Source: Acanthococcus lagerstroemiae (taxonomy: Eukaryota; Arthropoda; Insecta; Hemiptera; Eriococcidae). From it: a DNA stretch of 64,000 nt. Under the pieces are notes generated by a model. That model was not told where the DNA came from and did no database searches. It saw only the letters and a list, made by a program, of their open reading frames with translations. The position numbers were made by a program, and so were the translations under genes. This document shows, one piece after another, positions 57,838-64,000 of this stretch; the first letter of the stretch is position 1; each line of letters begins with the position of its first letter. The stretch spans positions 34,735,214 to 34,799,213 of the forward strand of contig CM063110.1 in NCBI GenBank assembly GCA_031841125.1, in the 5' to 3' direction.

Positions 57838-59375
57838 TCATATAAAAATTCCATCTGCACATAATTCCACCTTGGCACCTTTATTTACAATTTTTCGTAA
57901 TGAGAATAGGTTTCTGGTCAGATTTTGATTAAATAATACATCTTTTATTTTGAGCAATCTACCTTTTGTATCTTTCGTTTCAACAACTCCTTTCATTTTG
58001 ATTTCTAAATCAGCTTCCGAATTTTTATTTGCACCCTTTATTTTTGTTAGCCTTTCCACCTTTTCTACTTCAGTTAAACTTTCACCTTCATTTGTTAGGT
58101 GTTTACTTGCCCCGGAATCCGCCAGAAATCTAATCTTACTTTTATCATAATTTGTACCAAACATACCTTCAACACTGTGTACTTCCATCACATCTTCAGC
58201 AAAGTGACTCTCGTTGGTCTCATCTATTGCGATATATGCGTAGGTCATTTTGTCTCCATTTTGGATTTTCACCCGTTTCAGCATATTGATCCCGCGTCCG
58301 CGCCCAGCGTTCTGCCCGTAGTATCCACGTCCAGAGCCACCACCGTATGGCCTCCTGCCACCTCTGATGCCACGACCCGGCATTGCAACAAAACGTCCAC
58401 CTCTTGCTCGGCCTCGCTTACTTCTGAAATTGTAACCCACTTTATTTGGGCCGGCCGCCGTTGGCTTGTAACATGTAGCCGCAGTGTGATTCGGGTTTGT
58501 CGTCAGTTCCTTGCAATTATAACATATGAACGCCTTTGATGTGCAATCTTTGCTGTGATGGTTAGGTTTGCCGCACCTAAAACACACTTTCGGCTTCTCC
58601 CCTGCGTGTTCAGGAGGACAGGGTCGCTTGACACCTTTCGGCTGCGTATCAGCATGCATTGCTTCAGGCTCGCCTTCGCCGCTGCGTTTCTTTGCCTCCG
58701 CTTCAGTCGCTTCTTCATTCAGCAAAATCATTTTTAAGTCATCGTAAGACAACGTTCCATTGGACGCATCAAGTCGTCGAATAACCTCAGGAACAGAACC
58801 CTTTATGGACATGAGAAGATTTTCTACAATATCAAGTTCGGGCAGTTCCGTAACTCGTTTCACTTGCCTCATCTTTTCTTCAAACCGTTTCAAGTATTCT
58901 TCGGCTGATTCTTTACCCTTCGAGTATATAAGGTTCAGCCACTGCCGCTTGATGTCAAATTTTAAGGAAGGCAATTTTGGGTACTTTAATTCCTCTAGCT
59001 TTGTGATAATCTCCACCGGTGTTTTCACATCGCTCATGTACTGTCTGTACTCATCGCAGAGGCGAGTGAGTAAATACGTTACAACATACCCTTTTTGTAT
59101 CTCCTTCTGCTCATTTGTAGTCTCGACTGGTGGAAGTTCGTCCGCGTTGATCAAATGAAGCAGATTCATGCTCTTTAATTCGTTGTCCACGATTTGACGC
59201 CACATTCCGTAGTTTGTGTCCTTTTCTAAGATCATCGGAGGGTGGGTTGACCGCAGTTTCATGGATGGTTCCGATGTGGTTTTGACCCTATCTGTGAGTT
59301 GCTCGATTAATTTTTTTTCATGTTCTCTATTTCAGCCTTGAGTCCAACGACCTCATTTTCGTTTGTCTCACTCAT
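57838..59375 (-). pseudogene. Copia gag-protease
   Basis: The probable true start is the ATG at 59375 (MSETNENEVVGLKAEIENMK). That frame fails in a run of 8 T (plus strand 59311-59318) where 9 would restore it. The main open frame then runs from an internal Met at 59262 for 474 codons. Features counted from that Met: capsid-like region 1-190, zinc knuckle CFRCGKPNHHSKDC at 227-240, a second irregular knuckle CYNCKELTTNPNHTAATC, an RGG-rich RNA-binding stretch at 280-323, and the aspartic protease DSGASKHLT at 382-390. The frame ends at TGA (57838-57840) just after the protease. Confidence 0.95.
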
Positions 59376-59420
59376 TTTGACTTTTGGAATACTATTTTTC
59401 CGTACCCGGCGCCTCCACCA

Positions 59421-59669
59421 CGATAGAAAAATGTTTGAAACTAGCCAGTAAAATTCTAGACGAAGATGAAACTTTCAGAAAAACTTTATTCAACTTATAA
59501 AAGTACAAAACATCAAAAACTTCAACAACGTTCGTAAGAATAATAATAATAATAACCTGCAACGAGGAACCGTGCTGAAGAGAATATGTAAACACCAGTC
59601 AGTGCAGCCAGTTGTACACGTACAAAATTGTACAACAAGCAGACATCGGTGCAGTTCATTTTTCCGACG
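59421..59669 (-). repeat. 5' LTR of the copia element
   Basis: Mate of 54182-54430, 248 of 249 positions identical. It is followed in sense direction directly by the primer-binding site. Confidence 0.95.
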
Positions 59670-59857
59670 CACAGCGATAGTTATCACTTAGATTCGCGTA
59701 ATTTATCGCTATTCAAAACTAGACATCCGTATCAGCATCATACGTGAGTTTTGTATATACATTTCCTTATCACGATTATCTTATCATTTTTTTTCATCGA
59801 ATCTTGTATTCATAGTCTGATCTTCCTTTATTTATCTCGGGTGTTCGGGAGCATTCG

Positions 59858-60190
59858 TTACGCTGCTCTCTCCTTAAGCCACGACGTCCCGGCTAAGCTC
59901 TGATTCATCGTTTTGTCGACAAGGTAGGTTTTACTTGGGCGCGTCCACCCTGTAGTTTCCGGATCTAATTGACAATATCGTTGATCCGCGTCGGAGACAA
60001 TATAGGGTCCTACCCATTCGCTTTGTAGCGTCGGATTCCTCATTTTCTTCCGAAGTTGTCCCTTTTCTGTAAACCTGAAAATCTATCTCCTTAGTTCGAA
60101 TATTGCCATCGTTGGTTCAGCTGGTGGTATCGGTTTACCTTCAAGTCGTAGAATTTCAGTCCTTCCTTTCCTGCATCTCCTCCTTTGCTT
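59858..60190 (-). pseudogene. Ty3/gypsy-like integrase C-terminal scrap
   Basis: The minus strand reads RRKMRNPTLQSEWVGPYIV-like sequence (KKMRNPTLQSEWVGPYIVSD), then YCQLDPETTGWTRPSKTYLV. The L-x-x-x-W-x-GPY-x-V ... Y-x-L motif is the SH3/chromo-like tail of gypsy-type integrases. Upstream frames (FTEKGQLRKK; EILRLEGKPIPPAEPTMAIF) continue it with one stop between. Only this tail survives. Assignment to Ty3/gypsy is by motif shape, so it is moderate. Confidence 0.45.
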
Positions 60191-60271
60191 TCAGGTAAGC
60201 TACCAAACGAAGAACCAATTCTTCTTCCACTCCGCTCGTCAATACTTTTTGCAGCCCGTCTTGACCAAGCT

Positions 60272-60447
60272 CAACGGCGTAGTCAGGATTTTCCCAAAGA
60301 GTGGGGGGTGGGGTGGGGGGTAAAATAAGATTTTCAAGGGAGAAAAAGTCGAAAACTGAAGTTTTTTTTTTTAAATCGCCGATATTAGAGAACTGTGTAA
60401 AAATATTAGTGGGCACGTGCCCCCCCCCCCCCGACGCTACGCCATTG
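60272..60447. mobile_element. hAT-type MITE, 176 bp
   Basis: CAACGGCGTAG at the left and CTACGCCATTG at the right are inverted. The flanks ACCAAGCT (60264-60271) and ATTAAGCT (60448-60455) match at 6 of 8. G-rich and C12 runs lie just inside the two ends. It is inserted beside the gypsy-like scrap, whose upstream coding sense appears to continue on the other side of it (NPDYAVELGQDGLQKVLTS). Confidence 0.65.
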
Positions 60448-60455
60448 ATTAAGCT

Positions 60456-63400
60456 TGTGTACGCTTTTTCGAGCTATTTCAAATCAACCAAAGCTTTTAC
60501 ATTCGAAATCGAAAAAAATTGAAAGGCTGCTCTTTCGATGCAAGGTACAGTTGTATCCCACTTCTATTCCAGCCAATACTGGCTCGTGCGCATTGGGATA
60601 AGTAGTGATACACCAATGGATGGGGGTAGAAACAGAAAAGTGTTGACCAGTTGATATTGAAAATTCTATCTGTTTACGATGTTCAGAATTTCAAATAGGT
60701 TAATTCTGAAACTATAGATACGGAAAATGATTCGTCACCAAAATCATACCATCGCTGATAAGTGATCATTTAATTTGTACTGCTGGTCATCTGTTAATGA
60801 TCACCGGATGAAACTCGATCAGGATTTGAATTCTGAATTTCTCACAGGAATAAACTTGGAAGTCCCGCGAGCATATCGATTTCTGATTCAGATTTGGTAA
60901 ATCGCTCGCTAGCTGGCAAAATAGGGTTTTTCGTTGTCCCCATTGCTGCAAGAAAGTTGAATTTCATGTGGAGATTCTATGTAATGTAATGTACGCTTGC
61001 TTGTCTTCCAATGGTAGGCTAGAATGGGGATGTTTGGGGGATAAAGATTTTTGACCTGGATATGTCTTATCCGATGACCATCAACCAAAATTATGCTTCA
61101 CGTTTTGAACAACCGACCGACGCCAGGAATGGGCATGAATGTTACTACAATGGCGTCATCACGGCAGTATTGCGTCATGATATTCGCTGTCGTTCTCAGT
61201 TTTATGCACAGATTCGTTCTTTTTTTATTTGTTATTATTTAGTTTTTCTATCTAGCTAACTTGGGATTTCACTTTCTTGTCGTTGAACCCCATTGGCTCA
61301 GCAAGTGCCTTACTTAATTCTTTTTTTACAAGATGGTCGTTTATCCGAATCTTCATCGGCCATTATTCGTGCGCAATGCACCTTCGAGACAACTCTTAAC
61401 GAAAACATCGAACACGAAGCGTTTGTGTATACAGTCTCGTTTTCTCAAGACTCTCTGAGTGTATTATTCATCATGATGAAAACAAGTAAAGAAACCCGAA
61501 GACCGCAAACATTATAGCTATACGAGCACATGTACGCATGTAAAAAGTATTCCGTTAAATTGACTATTTAACAACGCAAACACAGTTGCTGCGAACATCA
61601 ATTTCATTGACATACTGTCACTTTGAGCGAGTTGATATACACCTACTACTCTTTCAGATATGTATACAGCTGTAAACTTAGAGCCGAGTGAATCCAGTTG
61701 TGAAGTACCTGCAGTAGACTATACATGGCAGACTTGGGTAATACCCTCTATCGAATCTGCAAAATAATATAACGTACTTCGTGTTTATTTTCTAGAATCT
61801 CATTTTGTTCTATCTTGAACGCACAGATATTTAGAAGTCCGTTACTAAATGAAACGCAGATAACCACGAGAGAGTGAATGGTTGTGGATTCCTAGTGGGA
61901 TGGGGGCTTAGTCTCCCTAGCAAATCCTGTGAAGCTCCCCGACCAAGGAAACTGAAAAATTACGTGAGTGGAAGAACGAATTTTCTGCATTAGTTTGATA
62001 CGTGTCAGTTGTCAGCCCCCCTCCACATTCCAAATGGACTATTTGCGCTTACGCCTGTATTATCGTGGATATGTTTTGATATCTACGAGTACGTGCAACT
62101 GTGTGTATATCACACCCTGTATAAGTACATCTACAACCTACAAGTGAATAAATGAAACACCCAATTTCAGTTTTCCTCGGTCAACATTATTATGCAATTA
62201 CCATCTGTCGATATTTCGAAATCAAGCTCCCGAAAGTCGTAAGTTATATAGAATATCACCGTTTATAGCGATTTTTATTCACCTCGTTTCACGATAAAGT
62301 CATATTTCCATCGCTTTCACGTGCTTTTTTATGGAGCACTTCTCTGGTTTTAACTTCGTGTTTCATCTTTGATGGATATGTGGGTTTATCAATGTAATGT
62401 GTTGGAAGCGACGTTTAAGAGTGTAAATAGCTATACACAGTATATTACAACCTCCGCTACAAAAACCTGTGATATGTTTTTAAGTTTGTATTCTTCTATC
62501 TATATAAGACAACAGGAGGCAAAAGGCGAATGTGTGCGATAGTTATACATAACACGTTATACGCAAACAGTTGGTTTTCAGCATTTACAATGTTAGGATC
62601 TCACCCTGCATGCGAAACTTCATTTCGCAGCAAGCTTATGTTATTTCTCTTCTGCAGCTTTATATACGTGTTTGTTCAGCCTCTTATCGCGACCCTTTGT
62701 ATTCGATAACTCACTGGAGGTATGTACATACCCACAGTATGAGTATACGTTCTGTCAATTAAAGATACCTACGTAGATGAGAGAGAACGCTCACAATGTA
62801 AAGTCACGTTTCGCTTTTGAGAGCATTCATCTCGCGAACCGTATCGAAGTGAAGACAGCGGGGCAGTAAACTTTTTTCCTGAAATCTTGGATGCTATAGA
62901 AATTATGCTATTTTTAGAGACGAAAAAAAATGTCCTTGTCTTGTCCTCGATGAGAAAAACTTTGAAACACGAAAACTGAGACTTACCTTTTAGGGGAAAG
63001 AAAAATCTACCTATTTTTAGGAAATGAGAAACACTTTGTTCTAAGGCATCAGTTCGTCACTTTTTAGAGGATTTAAAACGATCATCTACGTATTAGTCTT
63101 AACCAACTGCGGAAGTAGAAGTGGGTCGAACTTTCCTGAACCATTTTTGAATTGAAGTGTTTATTTCCAAAACTTACTAACCAACCAATGGTATTTTTAC
63201 TGTGACTGATAATGAGTTTTTTTTGTGTTTTTTTAGTACTGTGTTACGGTACTAAATTTCAGTCTCAACAGAATCAAACCTCAGAAATGCAATGGGAAGG
63301 ATTTTATACAAGCCCACAGATGAAAATACAATTTGCATCGTATACAATACAAACATTACTTTCTTATTCCTCATATATTTTCATCTGTCGGCTTACATGA

Positions 63401-63717
63401 TGTACTATTTATCATTGGTTTACTGGGTCATGAATTTTTGAGCAGGCTTCCTTTTTTTCGCTCAACGATCGATATTTAATTTCGATTATCGTGATAGCAT
63501 GTTTTGACACAAAAGTATGGATTTATTATGTTTTCACATAGAAAAATGTACATCATGTCTTGGCATAAAAAATATTTTACATTGAATATTATAATTTAAA
63601 TCAAGTCATTTAATCTAGAAGTACAAAATTACAAAAAGTGCCCGATTTTATCAAGAAACAAAATTTAGAACAAAAGGTGACGAGAATAGTAGCAGAGATT
63701 TTCTAATTACCAAAATA
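60456..63717. other. Unique AT-rich sequence
   Basis: No repeat hallmarks or recognisable exons. Short frames at 61062, 61293 and 63212 have no domain. It is probably host intergenic or intronic sequence left (minus-sense downstream) of the exon at 63756. Confidence 0.4.
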
Positions 63718-63755
63718 TTCAAGGGCAATAGTTAACATTAATAATAAAAAGGTAC

Positions 63756-63919
63756 CATTTATAGAGCAACTGATGAATCATTGTCAAGACGCAGTCTTCT
63801 GCCGGATATTCAATGTCTTTGTAATACTCTAAAGTTGAGTGATCAAGAACTAGTTTCCTTAACAACTCCTCCACCTCGGCAACGTGATTGAATGGCTGAA
63901 CCCATTTCGGAATGTAATT
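63756..63919 (-). CDS. Candidate host gene exon, protein unidentified
   Basis: On the minus strand a good 3' splice site, TTTTTTGATTTCCAG, is followed by an open frame reading NYIPKWVQPFNHVAEVEELL, then RKLVLDHSTLEYYKDIEY, then PAEDCVLTMIHQLLYKW. A possible donor AAATG|GTACC lies at 63755-63756; without it the frame runs 12 codons further to TGA at 63719-63721. The other two frames have early stops. Composition is balanced and protein-like (no low complexity), unlike other frames in the window. There is no Met at the start, as expected for an internal exon. I do not recognise the protein. The flanking exons are not visible: upstream ones would lie beyond the right edge. Confidence 0.5.
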
Positions 63920-63943
63920 CTGGAAATCAAAAAATTGTTTTTG

Positions 63944-64000
63944 AAAACTTATGTATAGAGTGTAGCTTTGTATGGATGTGAAACGTGGACCACTGGAAAA
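63944..64000 (+). pseudogene. RTE-like LINE reverse transcriptase scrap, truncated by window edge
   Basis: The plus strand reads KTYV, a TAG, then SVALYGCETWTTGK up to the last base. KTYVWSxALYGCETWT is a very recognisable stretch after the RT palm in RTE/CR1-like LINEs; here the W codon is TAG. It continues beyond the window. It begins only about 25 bp from the exon's splice acceptor and runs in the opposite orientation. Confidence 0.75.

Larger units (their letters stand above)
54182..59669 (-). mobile_element. Ty1/copia LTR retrotransposon, 5488 bp
   Basis: Two 249-bp LTRs (54182-54430 and 59421-59669) flank a minus-strand gag-protease-integrase-RT-RNase H order. The 5-bp TSD CACAG lies at 54177-54181 and 59670-59674. 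The primer-binding site TGGTGGAGGCGCCGGG (minus strand, just inside the 5' LTR, 59405-59420) is complementary to a tRNA 3' end of Ala type ending ...CTCCACCA. A polypurine tract GAGAAGGGAG precedes the 3' LTR. LTRs differ at one of 249 positions, so insertion was recent. Yet the coding region has one stop and three frame changes. LTR termini are CG...CG rather than TG...CA. Confidence 0.97.

Noticed and set aside
57835..57840. Programmed stop-codon readthrough between copia protease and integrase
   Set aside because: A single TGA without a visible stimulatory context, in an element with other frame breaks, is more simply a mutation or sequence error. Left as a point to check.

Overview
This window is arthropod nuclear DNA, most likely from an insect. 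It is AT-rich and contains no long intact host reading frame. It holds R1-clade LINE pieces, Pao/BEL and Ty1/copia LTR elements, FLYWCH/MULE and hAT transposase remnants, many small hAT-type elements, and tRNA-derived SINEs. R1, BEL and hAT elements with this architecture are typical of arthropods. I cannot name the species from the sequence. There is no rRNA, no intact tRNA, no CRISPR and no prokaryotic feature.

Layout. 0.6-5.8 kb: an inverted pair of R1 3' ends, a hAT MITE with an 8-bp target-site duplication (TSD), a tRNA-SINE beside a palindrome, and old decayed repeats. 6.7-7.4 kb: an array of short self-complementary TTTCTTCC/GGAAGAAA hairpins. 10.2-13.1 kb: a hAT transposase remnant, a FLYWCH (MULE) remnant, a degenerate minisatellite and an R1 3' end with its TSD. 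14.4-15.0 kb: a non-autonomous hAT. 15.6-19.6 kb: a satellite of about 252 bp that becomes a 505-bp dimer and is interrupted by about 770 bp of foreign DNA. A stray seed-like copy lies at 20.7 kb. 23-24 kb: a long-TIR hAT-like element. 26.2-27.2 kb: a second tandem array. 27.2-28.2 kb: a GC- and CpG-richer block with a possible membrane-protein exon. 28-40 kb: mostly unique AT-rich DNA with a few small hairpins. 40.3-43.4 kb: a GATC-rich hAT and a 2.1-kb element with TIRs of about 340 bp.

46.1-49.1 kb is a three-level nest. A decayed ORF with a PIN-like GEDTDLL motif, a GCDTTS motif and a CXC cysteine tail was split by a 5'-truncated R1 with a 17-bp TSD. That R1 was in turn split by a 576-bp hAT element with an 8-bp TSD. 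51.5-52.9 kb is a BEL gag remnant beside another R1 3' end with a 17-bp TSD. 54.2-59.7 kb is a nearly complete Ty1/copia element on the minus strand. Its LTRs differ at one position, but its coding region carries one stop and three frame breaks, and its target is a tRNA-SINE head. It is followed by a Ty3-like integrase scrap split by a MITE. The right edge holds the best candidate for a host coding exon (minus strand, 63756-63919), abutted by an RTE-like LINE scrap that runs off the window.

In function, the window is a transposon graveyard with a few recent arrivals (the copia element and the 505-bp satellite units). The most notable pattern is that the PIN/CXC ORF family occurs twice, once inside the long-TIR element, which suggests a DNA-transposon carrier for it.
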